Shown: positions 30,593-41,700 of the stretch, one piece after another | How the letters are laid out: each line of letters begins with the position of its first letter | Position numbering within the stretch: position 1 is the first letter of the stretch | Assembly (NCBI RefSeq): GCF_010183535.1 | Contig: NC_071328.1 | Location: 4,712,001 to 4,776,000, forward strand | DNA: 64,000 bases | DNA from: Caenorhabditis remanei | Taxonomy: Eukaryota; Nematoda; Chromadorea; Rhabditida; Rhabditidae | Direction: 5' to 3' | Made by a program: the position numbers and the translations under genes | Notes under the pieces: model-generated | The model's database searches: none | Seen by the model: the letters and a program-made list of their open reading frames with translations, nothing else | What the model was told of the DNA's origin: nothing

Positions 30593-32204
30593 TTTTTTAC
30601 AGTAGCGAGCATAAGTGAGTATACCTCCATAATTTCATATGTATCTCAGCTGAAATGTGTCCGTTTTGCATAAACATTTTTTCAAAGATAGCTGAAATAT
30701 CCAGTAATACTGACATAAATTTTTTCGTTTGAAGTGATCAACTGATTTTTTTGATTATCGATTCTTCCGGATCTTGATTTGAAAATCCGGAAAAAAACTT
30801 TTTATTTTTGAACTGGACCATTTGATTTTGTAAGTTAAAAAAGTTGAACAACGTTTATAAAAATATAATATAATGTTGAATTAGTTTCTTAAACCTTGAG
30901 CACCGGCTCTTTTAGAAATTTAAAATTTTTTGAAAAAATGTTAAATTTTTTTTTCGCAAAAAAGCCGAATTTTCGACTATGTTTTGAAAAAAGATGAAAA
31001 CTGAAGTGCACGAGAGTTTTAGAGTATTTTGATTATTTTTTAATGAAAATTTCGAAAAAATATGTGAAAAACCGGGCCGGGCCAGCAAAAAAATTTCTGT
31101 CCGCCCGGCCGGACCGGGCCGGCCCGTTGTTTATTCATGTATTCCTTTCTCACAAAACTCACATTTCCATTAGTTCCATCGAGTTCACAATTTTGGAAAA
31201 AACCAAGAAAGGGAATGATAGTAATTTCATCGAACTCATTCAACAAATCAAGAGAAAAATCAATAGAAATCCGATGCGTTCAAATAGGTGTAGTGGCAAG
31301 ATTAGTGTGGTCCTTGCGCACTCACCGTATGCAAACACGTCATTACATATTCTTTTTGTTATCCGATCGATCCCAATCCAAGGTATCCAGATTACAATCA
31401 TCAAATAGCCTATTTTTCTCAATACCTGTTACAGTTTCTAACTTAAAAAGCTCATTAAAATGATGAAATTAGGGCGCTCCCAAAAAAAGTCAAGAGTACA
31501 TTTCTTTTGTCAGAAATATTGAAATGATTATTGTTTTTCCAGGGCAACTGGTCTGAAACGAAAGAATTAAGCACGCCATAACTCAGCTTCGTCTGTATTT
31601 AACCTATTCTCAGTGCTCAAATAGAATTTTCATGATCGAATTGGAAAATGATTGGAAAATGTGGATTATCTTGGGAGTAGTTCTCTCCTATTCAAAAGAT
31701 TTGTATGGTTAAGAATTGAGGTCAGAGTTTGAACTTTGAGCTAAATGTTCTCCATTCTTCGATGCCTTCAGAAAAATTTGAGAGTAGTTTTGAAATTCCC
31801 AGCCGATTTCCTTTCTTGCCACATATTTCTCGACCCGTAACTTCATCTCGGCTCGGAATTATTTCTTGGTAAAATAACGAAAAATAAGGTTTGAGACTCT
31901 TATTCCTCCCGTTCAAGACAGTTGAATTTATTACAAGATCAGTTCTTAATACCCTAATAGGCACTTCAAATTGTCATCCCAGATGAGCTAGTATCAGATT
32001 TTTTTGGGGAGTGGCTTTATGACGCGCACTGTATACCACTGTTACGTATTGGCACATTTCTATAGGCCATTGATCGTAAAATACTTTACGTCATATTCCC
32101 AGGGGGCGCACAACACCGTCGCCTAACACATCTGGTCATTCTTTTTCGAACGAGTTCTCTCATTCATTCACTCTGCCCTCTCTTCCTCAAGATCTATCGA
32201 TTAA
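30593..32204. other. gene-free region
   Basis: AT-rich sequence without a supported gene. A sharp GC-rich patch at about 31072-31126 consists of CCGGGCC/GGCCGG words and is unlike its surroundings; it is probably part of a small repeat. The stretch just before 32205 is the likely promoter of the next gene; a pyrimidine-rich stretch lies at 32143-32190. Confidence 0.5.
31072..31126. repeat. GC-rich patch of GGCCGG/CCGGGCC words
   Basis: The patch begins CCGGGCCGGGCC and later reads GCCCGGCCGGACCGGGCCGG, in a region otherwise under 40 percent GC. The two halves are partly self-complementary. No terminal inverted repeats or target duplication were found. Confidence 0.35.
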
Positions 32205-33377
32205 ATGCCACGTCATCAAGAATTAGATTTTTGTTTCTTCTTCAAGATATTTTTATTAATTTTGATCGATCCTATATGGTTTGCAGTAAATAGTACTTTA
32301 TATTCCACTCACATTTCCTCTTTCTTTCTAACACATCAAGCATTTTGGCACTGTTTAATATTAACAATTATTCCATTTCCAATGATTTTCCCTCCGAAGA
32401 ATCCAGAAGCAAGAACTGAAGACTTATATTGGGTGTTTCTGGCATTTTTCGTGCTATATCCGCCTATTTTTTCGAAATCTCATGTAATTTTGGATTATAT
32501 CAAAATGAAAGTTCAAAGAATATCTCATATTATTATTGGACTTTTTGGTATGATTTTATCGGTTTGGATGATGATTGGATGTGTTGTTTCGTGGGAATTC
32601 GACTTCTACCGCACTGTGAGTTTAAAGAATATTTTTAAGCTACTGATTATGAGTCAAGTGTACTTTGATCATGAGAATTCTATTTCCTGACAAAAGTAAT
32701 GTATCCTCACGATTGAAATAAATAGTATTCTCAAAAATTCATCGGAAAGTTAATTCACGAAATGACGGAATCAACTTGTCTGTAAACATTTAAGAACGCT
32801 CTAAATCAAGCAAGGACTACTTTCACAATATATTATTGAATTTTTAGGTCATGAATCTCAAAAAACAGGAGTTTTTTTCAGATTGCTGGATGCATATTCA
32901 TGTTATGTATCTGTTCACTCACATTATTCTATCTCGTTTTTTCAAATTTCGGGAATGATTACTACATTAGTCTTCCTCGTGCAAGGCAGTCGTTCTCTGG
33001 AATTAAATTGTACGTTGTCATGTTTGGACTTTTCCATTTAATGGTCGGAATCGCCGTTGTTAGTCTTACTGTAAGTTTTTGTGGCTTAAAAAGTTTGTGT
33101 AAGTCTTCTTAATTTTCAGAGAGCCTGGCCCTTCTGCCTCCTTCTTTTAGCATCATCATTCGTTTTCTGTGCTGATGCATATTCGTGTCTGTTCACTGAC
33201 ACATACATCTTCTATGATCAGCGTCCATTGATGAACAACGAAGAGAATTCAGACAATGAAATCGTTTGCCACGTAGTTGTCAGAAGAATGTACGAGAAAA
33301 TGAAGAACACAGAAGATTTGCCGAAGATATTCAAATTTGATGATGAGGTGGAGGATTATTTGTATTTGAAGGCGTGA
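32205..33377 (+). CDS. multi-pass membrane protein, 285 aa, family not recognised
   Basis: Three exons, 32205-32615, 32882-33070 and 33120-33377, all joining in phase 0 with GT/AG ends (GTGAGT, TTTTTTCAG; GTAAGT, ATTTTCAG). Hydrophobic segments by eye: residues 9-28 (FFFKIFLLILIDPIWFAV), 40-65, 75-90, 105-127 (IGLFGMILSVWMMIGCVV), 138-157, 172-195 and 202-222, so about seven helices. The C-terminal 60 residues are charged and cytoplasmic in style (KMKNTEDLPKIFKFDDEVED). Seven helices suggest a receptor or transporter, but no class motif is visible. The start is the first ATG after a TC-rich leader. Plus strand, opposite to the receptor cluster. Confidence 0.7.
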
Positions 33378-33451
33378 GGTTTCGAGTACCTGACTTGGTA
33401 TTTCGAATACTTTATTCATTGTTGGATTTATTTTTGTCTGAATTTTATTAA

Positions 33452-33497
33452 AGACCAGCCTGTCTCCCCCGCCTTCGGCGGTTGAGCCGGCTGGTCT
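33452..33497. repeat. nested hairpin at the 3' end of the 32205-33377 gene
   Basis: AGACCAGCC (33452-33460) and GGCTGGTCT (33489-33497) are perfect inverted repeats. Between them CCGCC (33469-33473) and GGCGG (33477-33481) form a second stem with loop TTC. It is far more GC-rich than the flanks and starts 75 nt after the stop codon, right after ATTAAAG, a possible polyadenylation signal. It could be a 3' end structure or a tiny mobile element. Confidence 0.55.
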
Positions 33498-33546
33498 CTC
33501 TTCATTCACGTGGTGATTGACTTTCGAATGTGCCCGCATGGCCAAG

Positions 33547-34626
33547 TCACAGGTAGTTGGCCAGCGACGAAATACGGACCATATACGCGCCCGCGCGCGG
33601 ACTCCAAAAGAATTAGCTAAGGACGAAATGTGTGCGTCATATACGGTCCGTTTCGCGTCCGCGCGCCGAAAAAGTCGCTCCTCTCCCTCCTACCGCCAGC
33701 CCCCTCCCTACTTTGTTCCCCGGTTCAGATCGTCATTTAACAAGGAAGATTAGTGATAAAATTACTATTTTATTTAAAGAAAGATAAAAAGGAACATTAA
33801 AATAGAGAAAATAAGAAGAAAACATTGCAAATTAGACATAGAAATCACACGTTTGTCGGGCAGTCGTGTCCTTGAAATCCATCGAAATCCAATTGTCGTA
33901 GAAGCAATTTTCAGTCGTTGATTTCCGTGTTTCCCTTTGTATTACTGAAAAAAATCCATTAATTGCGGAATAAAAAATAATTATTCAGTTAACTTACTTT
34001 CGAAAAAGGGTTCCTCCTCCGGACAAATACAGATGTCGTGCTTGAGAAGGAGTTCCGGCCAATTTTATCTAAGCTTCTCACTGAAAAATTTATTTTGAAT
34101 AGAGAAAGCTGAATACCATTACAAACCTTTGAGGAAATCGATGAATTGGTTTCATTTCAGCTATCGCCGCTGTTTCTCTTTTTGGGATCATCGGACTGAC
34201 TGAAAACATACTAATTTTTCGATCATTCCCAGTTAAATGCGAGAATTTTTCACGAAAAAAATTAATTAAAAGAAATTTCAATATAAAAAACATAAAGAAA
34301 GGCGAAACTTTCGAAAAATAGGGAAAGAAACGTAAAAGCTCCGTAAATGATTACAAAAATTATCATTATCCGAGAGGAGTCCGAGAGCTTCGGAAGATCT
34401 GCTGCAAGCGGCCGCCGCGGCCAGTCCATACGGACTATTTCGCCAATCCATATACGGTCCGCGCTGAGTCCGCGCGCGAACTTCCACCCTCCACATCTCC
34501 CTCTTTTCCCGAAGTCCACACTGCGTCCATATAGAGTCCGCAGCGGGCCATCTTTTCGCCGCGGACTCTATACGGACGGAAAATAGGACTGAATCCGCAT
34601 GCGGACCACACGCCAACTACCTGTGA
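33547..34626. mobile_element. 1.08-kb element with 15-bp TIRs and subterminal TATACGG repeats
   Basis: The ends are TCACAGGTAGTTGGC and its reverse complement GCCAACTACCTGTGA. Several copies of words like CATATACGGTCCG, CTATACGGACGG and CCATATAGAGTCCG stand in both subterminal zones (33575-33665 and 34420-34600), within CpG-rich sequence; the middle (33740-34370) is AT-rich. There is no transposase. A clean target duplication was not found (ATGGCCAAG before, GTGGTCCAA after), so the superfamily is open. Confidence 0.65.
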
Positions 34627-35764
34627 GTGGTCCAAAGCGGTGGTCGTGTCCAAAGCACGCTAGTTCGGTTTTGCCCACTGGCTCAGTTTCTCTTCTCTTT
34701 CCAAAACCGCTGCGGACATCGCCTCAGACAAACAGACAACGCCCAATTGTCTTTTATATATAAGAATGATGATGTTTTTCATTATATGAAAATGAAATAA
34801 TAAAACTATTTCGAATGATTTTCTTTGGCATGCTGAAGACAGGGGATATATAAAACTCGGAATAGAGGCCTTCTGTACTGAATTTTACTTCTGACTTCTT
34901 ATTTAATAACTTTACCGTTCTAAACCGTTCTTATTTTTTCAGAGCACCCAAACTAGAATCTGGTTCAAAATCCTTTCTTCTATCTCAAACTTAAAACATT
35001 GTACATCCAGTAAGATAAAGTAACAAACGACTTCTCTGTAGATGAGTTTTTGAGTCTCAACACCCGATAACAGTTTGCTAGAACGGACTTTGCAATCACA
35101 TAGTAGGAATATATTCATTTTATCAGATTAACTCGTCCAAGCAACCCTCCCCCGTCACAATTTATTCCGAGAATAACCAGCCATATGTGCCAAATGGACT
35201 CTTTATCATTTATCAGTACTCTAAAACAATTGTATCAGCTGCATAGTGCCTTCTTTTTCTGCAAAATGTGCGAAATCATGTTTTACCAATTGAACTGTTT
35301 CTTGGAACCACCGCGATATCAGAACGTCGCTGTTTCCGTAAAGATTAAGTTTGTTTTTTCTTGTTCATTATTTTTGTAAATTGTTCTCTTGTACATACTT
35401 TCCTCACATTATCAATTTCCCCTCATTTCTTCTAGCATTGTATTGTTTAGATGACTCAGACACCTCGTGGTCTAAGTGACCAACCACCATTCCGTTCGCT
35501 TGTTTCCAGAACCCATCCTGACTTCTCTAAGTCTCCTTCTTTTCCCCACTATCTCTCTAGCTCCCCTCCTACAGTCCCTAGTATAAAAGAGACCCCGTTC
35601 CGTCCCTTTTCCTCAGTTTTCCTTACCACCAAACATTTTGCCTTCTCCCCCATTTTCCCCTTTTCCCTACTTAAACAGTCCCAACTATTTGGTGTCTATA
35701 ATAAGCATTGAGTTCTGAATAAACCAGCTCATAGAAAGAACCTGCAACTGTTCTATTTCTACAT

Positions 35765-35930
35765 CTGCTGTTTCTGGGGGTTTACACGTTTGAGGGAGAA
35801 AAGAATCAGCAGATTTCTTTTGAGCCTATAACGCGTAGACTCCCGGCTAAACTTGCTCATTTCACAATATCCCGTCCCATGTATTCCTATTGTTCGTACT
35901 GATATTCGAACCACAATCTCACCAGCTGTT
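35765..35930 (+). repeat. direct repeat, copy 1
   Basis: Starts CTGCTGTTTCTGGGGGTTTA and includes GACTCCCGGCTAAACTTGCT and GATATTCGAACCA. It matches 36465-36626 at roughly 80 percent by eye, with a 700-bp period. Confidence 0.55.
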
Positions 35931-36464
35931 GAGATTGACCCTTCAGTAGTTACTTATGCATAATACAAGTTACTACAAGCGGAATCTCATCAGTTGGTTT
36001 GAGATTGAAAATGCCACTTCTGGCGACAAGTCAGCTATATATTCTAAACAGAGACAATTCAAACGTTTAGTAATATATGGGCTGACTTGCCGATTGAAAT
36101 GTAGGCAATTTAATTTTTAATAGAATGAGATATTTCTTGGGGGAGGGGGGAACGTGATAGCTCAACTTCAGAATAAACAGAATTTGGTATGAATAATCTC
36201 AACGTGTTCAAGATCTCCCATCTTGCTTCACGGAAGATCTTGCTGCGTAGCAATTATAAATTCGAAACCTGGCAGCATGCCAAATCATGTTTTGGCCCGC
36301 CCAATTGGATTATTCTTGGCACCACGCCAGCAACACTTAAGAATGCGAGGTGGGCGGAGTTTCGATAGTTCGGCCGAGCGAAGCCACGCCCCTCAACCAG
36401 AGTCCTTCCAAAGATGAAACCGCTCAGTTCTCTCATTATTCTTACTCTTCTACTTCCTCTTGTC

Positions 36465-36626
36465 CTGCTGTTTCTGGGGGTTAACGTGTTTAAGATATGA
36501 AAGAACAAGCTGATTTCTTTTAGGTTTACAAAACGTGGACTCCCGGTCAAACTGGCTCATTTCATATTACCTGTCCCATTTATTGCTATCTGTTATTCCT
36601 ATTTCTTTAGCAGATATTCGAACCAG
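36465..36626 (+). repeat. direct repeat, copy 2
   Basis: Starts CTGCTGTTTCTGGGGGTTAA and includes GACTCCCGGTCAAACTGGCT and GATATTCGAACCA. The similarity to copy 1 ends at CGAACCA, where CAGGGACGAGCGGCAATGCC begins. Confidence 0.55.
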
Positions 36627-36730
36627 GGACGAGCGGCAATGCCGTTGCCGCGTTGCCGAATTGCCGAAATTGCCGACTTTTTTAAATGGATTGCCGTTGT
36701 TGGGTTGCCGACTTTTTATTCGGCAATTTT
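36626..36730. repeat. TTGCCG-rich segment, possible single end of a hAT-type element
   Basis: Begins CAGGGACGAGCGGCAATGCC and carries many copies of TTGCCG and TTGCCGAC. CAGGG starts are common at hAT ends, but no matching inverted end was found downstream, so this is at most a solo end. Confidence 0.35.
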
Positions 36731-37344
36731 TTTCTAAATCTGCTCAATTTTCAAGCTGAATTCGACAAACTTTTGTTAGAAAATGAGACTAGATGGTGGT
36801 TGAAGGAGTACGAGCGGGACGTTCATATAAAAAAATTCTCGGTGTTTTCGACTTCGAAATTTTGAATTTTAAGCGCCGCCTCCAAATCTAGAAATAGTTA
36901 GTCTATTCTTGAAGTAGCACGTCATCTACCAACTTAAAATGGCTTTAGAAATGTCAAAACAACCTTAAAACCTCTCCAAAAAGAATCCCATTTCGCAGAT
37001 AGTTTGCTAGCGCGCGCTCATTCCTCTCGATTGAATGAAAAAATAGGTTAATGAGTGAAATAACTGCTCTGTACACCCCTAGATGGCATTTAGAACCCCC
37101 ATCACTGCGTGGACACCTTTCTCTTTTCTTTCTTCACAGATATACATATCATATCGAGTTTGGGGGTGATGGAATAGGTCACATATCTGTCAGTGTTTTG
37201 ATTTGAATAAAGGGAAAAGTAAGAAGTTGTTGTTTTAGACAGTTGTTGAGGAAGGGAGATTGGAGAAACATCTTTAGGCTACAGTAATCAGTTCGGTAGA
37301 GCGCACGCTGAGCTGAAATCGATGATCATCGATACCTAGCTCTA

Positions 37345-38146
37345 CTCAGGTATTTTTGGGCAACGATTGGGCAACGAAACTTTCGATTGGGCCATGTGGC
37401 CCGTGAATAGGGCACAGTGCCCGCAAAAAGGGCCACAGTGGGCGCAAGTTGGGCGCAGGTTGGGCCACAGGTTGAGAGATAGGAAATACTTGGCGGATGT
37501 GGGCACAGGTTGGGCGCTTGGTGAGGAGGATGGGCACAGCATGGGCACGGAGTGGGCACAGGTTGAGAAATCGCGCTCTACTGCGCACTCTGATTTTTCG
37601 CCACGATTTTTCTTATTTATTTCGTTTCTTTTTCAATTTTATCGTCCTTTCATATAATTCTACTTATTTCGCACAGAAAATGAAACAAATCTAAATTCGA
37701 CTTAACAGGTAAGACAGTATTTTTTATTTGTTTTTGTTCACTTTTGGTGAAATTTCAGCTGAGCAAAAAATGATTTCAACAACACAAGAGTCATCACCAA
37801 CTACGCTCTCCAGCTGCTCATTTTCTTCTGTCTTTAATTTTTTGCATTTACTCTGAATTTTTTGTTGTAATTTGTATATTTGTAGTTTTCACGAAAAATT
37901 ATTTCCTTTCCCCCTATGTTCCACCTTCTAGTTTGACCAATTTCAGCTTATATTATCCTATTACTTTCCATAATTATCGAAATAATTGTTTTGTGTTTGA
38001 ATTTGAGAAATAAATAGTAGAAAAGTACAAAAATGTGTAATCTTGTTAATTATTGTGATTAATGGGAAAGAGAAAAGGGAGCTGAATGCTGCGCGTTGAA
38101 CCGAATTTCGGCACTTTGCCCACGAAATGGGCCAAAAATACCTGAG
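37345..38146. mobile_element. second TA-target MITE, TIR CTCAGGTATTTTTGG
   Basis: Ends are CTCAGGTATTTTTGG and CCAAAAATACCTGAG, each flanked by TA (37343-37344 and 38147-38148). The left interior is a run of GGGCAC and TTGGGC words (GTGGGCACAGGTTGGGCGC and similar), as in the element at 26367-27429, and both contain a CGCGCTCTA word near the end of that run. 802 bp long, with no transposase. Confidence 0.85.
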
Positions 38147-38750
38147 TATATATCTAGCAACAGCCCACACCTATCTTCTAGCTAGGATCGTTATCGGTTT
38201 AGTCAGTTTGAGCGTAGCTTTGTACTTCCCCTTCTTAAAACGGCCTAAAACAATATTAGTATGATTCGAAACCTATTACTTGAAAATATTTGTTCAATAT
38301 GGCTCTTCCGTTTAGAGAAATGGAAGTAACCCATACAAAAAGTTTTGAGCTTGGGCTTCGGGTTACGGTAGTACTGTAGGTGCTCAAAGAGCAAAAAAAA
38401 TTTGTTTTGTTTTTGAACGTAGAACGCTGTAATTTTTGCTTGAAATGAATAACTTCAGTGTATTTTTTTTTGCAAAAATTTAAAACATGAAAATGATTTT
38501 TGACCAAACACAAAATCAGTCCGTTTTTCCGGAAATTTTGGAAAAAAAATTTTAAGGAAACAAGTAGGTAATACCTTTTTACCACACTATGCTTACATGA
38601 CACAACAATGTTTTTGACGTATCACGTGGTTAAGCAGTTTTTTTCCTAGATAGTTTTTTTAGGTCATTAATATTCCAGTCCTTGCTTAATTGAAGGATTT
38701 AAGTTCGAAGCTTTTTAGCCTCAATAAGCATTCACTACCAAAACATTTTG
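38147..38750. other. unique sequence before the satellite array
   Basis: No gene. Contains GGGTTACGGTAGTACTGTAG at about 38359, similar to the ACGGTA words upstream of genes B and B'. The satellite begins at 38751 without a transition zone. Confidence 0.5.
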
Positions 38751-41700
38751 CAGATAAGAATGGTTGGGGAAGTTAATTTCATAAAAAGAACCCTGTTTTT
38801 AGGAATTTCATTCATAATTTTTTTGATTTCTAGGTTTAGAAAACTCCTGTTTTTAGGAATTTCAATTATAATTTTCTTGATTTCTAGATTTAGAAAACTC
38901 CTGTTTTTAGGAATTTCAATTATAATTTCGTTGATTTCTAACCCGGGAGGATTCAAACCCGCGTCTACTGAAGTAAACCTCAGCCCGGATAGTATAGACT
39001 ATTACAGCGCCATGCTCGATCAGTCTAACCGGAACCGACACAGATAAGAATGGTGGGGGAAGTTAATTTCCTAAAAAGTACCCTGTTTTTAGGAATTTCA
39101 TTCATAATTTTCTTGATTTTTAGATTTAGAAAACTCCTGTTTTTAGGAATTTCAATTATAATTTTCTTAATTTCTAGATTTAGAAAAGTCCTGTTTTTAG
39201 GAATTTCAATTATAATTTTGTTGATTTCTAACCCGGGAGGATTCAAACCCGCGTCTACTGAAGTAAACCTCAGCCCGGATAGTATAGACTATTACAGCGC
39301 CATGCTCGATCAGTCTAACCGGAACCGACACAGATAAGAATGGTGGGGGAAGTTAATTTCATAAAAAGTACCCTGTTTTTAGGAATTTCATTCATAATTT
39401 TCTTGATTTTTAGATTTAGAAAACTCCTGTTTTTAGGAATTTCAATTATAATTTTCTTAATTTCTAGATTTAGAAAAGTCCTGTTTTTAGGAATTTCAAT
39501 TATAATTTTGTTGATTTCTAACCCGGGAGGATTCAAACCCGCGTCTACTGAAGTAAACCTCAGCCCGGATAGTATAGACTATTACAGCGCCATGCTCGAT
39601 CAGTCTAACCGGAACCGACACAGATAAGAATGGTGGGGGAAGTTAATTTCATAAAAAGTACCCTGTTTTTAGGAATTTCATTCATAATTTTCTTGATTTT
39701 TAGATTTAGAAAACTCCTGTTTTTAGGAATTTCAATTATAATTTTCTTAATTTCTAGATTTAGAAAAGTCCTGTTTTTAGGAATTTCAATTATAATTTTG
39801 TTGATTTCTAACCCGGGAGGATTCAAACCCGCGTCTACTGAAGTAAACCTCAGCCCGGATAGTATAGACTATTACAGCGCCATGCTCGATCAGTCTAACC
39901 GGAACCGACACAGATAAGAATGGTGGGGGAAGTTAATTTCATAAAAAGTACCCTGTTTTTAGGAATTTCATTCATAATTTTCTTGATTTTTAGATTTAGA
40001 AAACTCCTGTTTTTAGGAATTTCAATTATAATTTTCTTGATTTCTAGATTTAGAAAAGTCCTGTTTTTAGGAATTTCAATTATAATTTTGTTGATTTCTA
40101 ACCCGGGAGGATTCAAACCCGCGTCTACTGAAGTAAACCTCAGCCCGGATAGTATAGACTATTACAGCGCCATGCTCGATCAGTCTAACCGGAACCGACA
40201 CAGATAAGAATGGTGGGGGAAGTTAATTTCATAAAAAGTACCCTGTTTTTAGGAATTTCATTCATAATTTTCTTGATTTTTAGATTTAGAAAACTCCTGT
40301 TTTTAGGAATTTCAATTATAATTTTCTTAATTTCTAACCCGGGAGGATTCAAACCCGCGTCTACTGAAGTAAACCTCAGCCCGGATAGTATAGACTATTA
40401 CAGCGCCATGCTCGATCAGTCTAACCGGAACCGACACAGATAAGAATGGTGGGGGAAGTTAATTTCATAAAAAGTACCCTGTTTTTAGGAATTTCATTCA
40501 TAATTTTCTTGATTTTTAGATTTAGAAAACTCCTGTTTTTAGGAATTTCAATTATAATTTTCTTAATTTCTAGATTTAGAAAAGTCCTGTTTTTAGGAAT
40601 TTCAATTATAATTTTGTTGATTTCTAACCCGGGAGGATTCAAACCCGCGTCTACTGAAGTAAACCTCAGCCCGGATAGTATAGACTATTACAGCGCCATG
40701 CTCGATCAGTCTAACCGGAACCGACACAGATAAGAATGGTGGGGGAAGTTAATTTCATAAAAAGTACCCTGTTTTTAGGAATTTCATTCATAATTTTCTT
40801 GATTTTTAGATTTAGAAAACTCCTGTTTTTAGGAATTTCAATTATAATTTTCTTGATTTCTAGATTTAGAAAAGTCCTGTTTTTAGGAATTTCAATTATA
40901 ATTTTGTTGATTTCTAACCCGGGAGGATTCAAACCCGCGTCTACTGAAGTAAACCTCAGCCCGGATAGTATAGACTATTACAGCGCCATGCTCGATCAGT
41001 CTAACCGGAACCGACACAGATAAGAATGGTGGGGGAAGTTAATTTCATAAAAAGTACCCTGTTTTTAGGAATTTCATTCATAATTTTCTTGATTTTTAGA
41101 TTTAGAAAACTCCTGTTTTTAGGAATTTCAATTATAATTTTCTTAATTTCTAACCCGGGAGGATTCAAACCCGCGTCTACTGAAGTAAACCTCAGCCCGG
41201 ATAGTATAGACTATTACAGCGCCATGCTCGATCAGTCTAACCGGAACCGACACAGATAAGAATGGTGGGGGAAGTTAATTTCATAAAAGTACCCTGTTTT
41301 TAGGAATTTCATTCATAATTTTCTTGATTTTTAGATTTAGAAAACTCCTGTTTTTAGGAATTTCAATTATAATTTTCTTGATTTCTAGATTTAGAAAAGT
41401 CCTGTTTTTAGGAATTTCAATTATAATTTTCTTAATTTCTAACCCGGGAGGATTCAAACCCGCGTCTACTGAAGTAAACCTCAGCCCGGATAGTATAGAC
41501 TATTACAGCGCCATGCTCGATCAGTCTAACCGGAACCGACACAGATAAGAATGGTGGGGGAAGTTAATTTCCTAAAAAGTACCCTGTTTTTAGGAATTTC
41601 AATTATAATTTTCTTGATTTCTAGGTTTAAAAAAGTCCTGTTTTAAGGAATTTCAATTATAATTTTGTTGATTTCTAACCCGGGAGGATTCAAACCCGCG

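Larger units (their letters stand above)
34627..37344. other. gene-free, repeat-bearing region
   Basis: No gene supported. It holds a pair of 160-bp direct repeats (35765-35930 and 36465-36626), a TTGCCG-rich segment from 36626, and at 37288-37300 the word TTCGGTAGAGCGC, related to the MITE ends at 1958-2099. Frames up to 98 codons have no protein character. Confidence 0.5.

Noticed and set aside
33469..33481. UUCG tetraloop hairpin
   Set aside because: Pairing checked base by base gives stem CCGCC/GGCGG with a TTC triloop, not a C(UUCG)G tetraloop.
38949..39012. True tRNA gene in the satellite unit
   Set aside because: Only the B-box fits well. The A-box is weak, the sequence has no pairing acceptor stem, and the anticodon arm has the wrong loop size.
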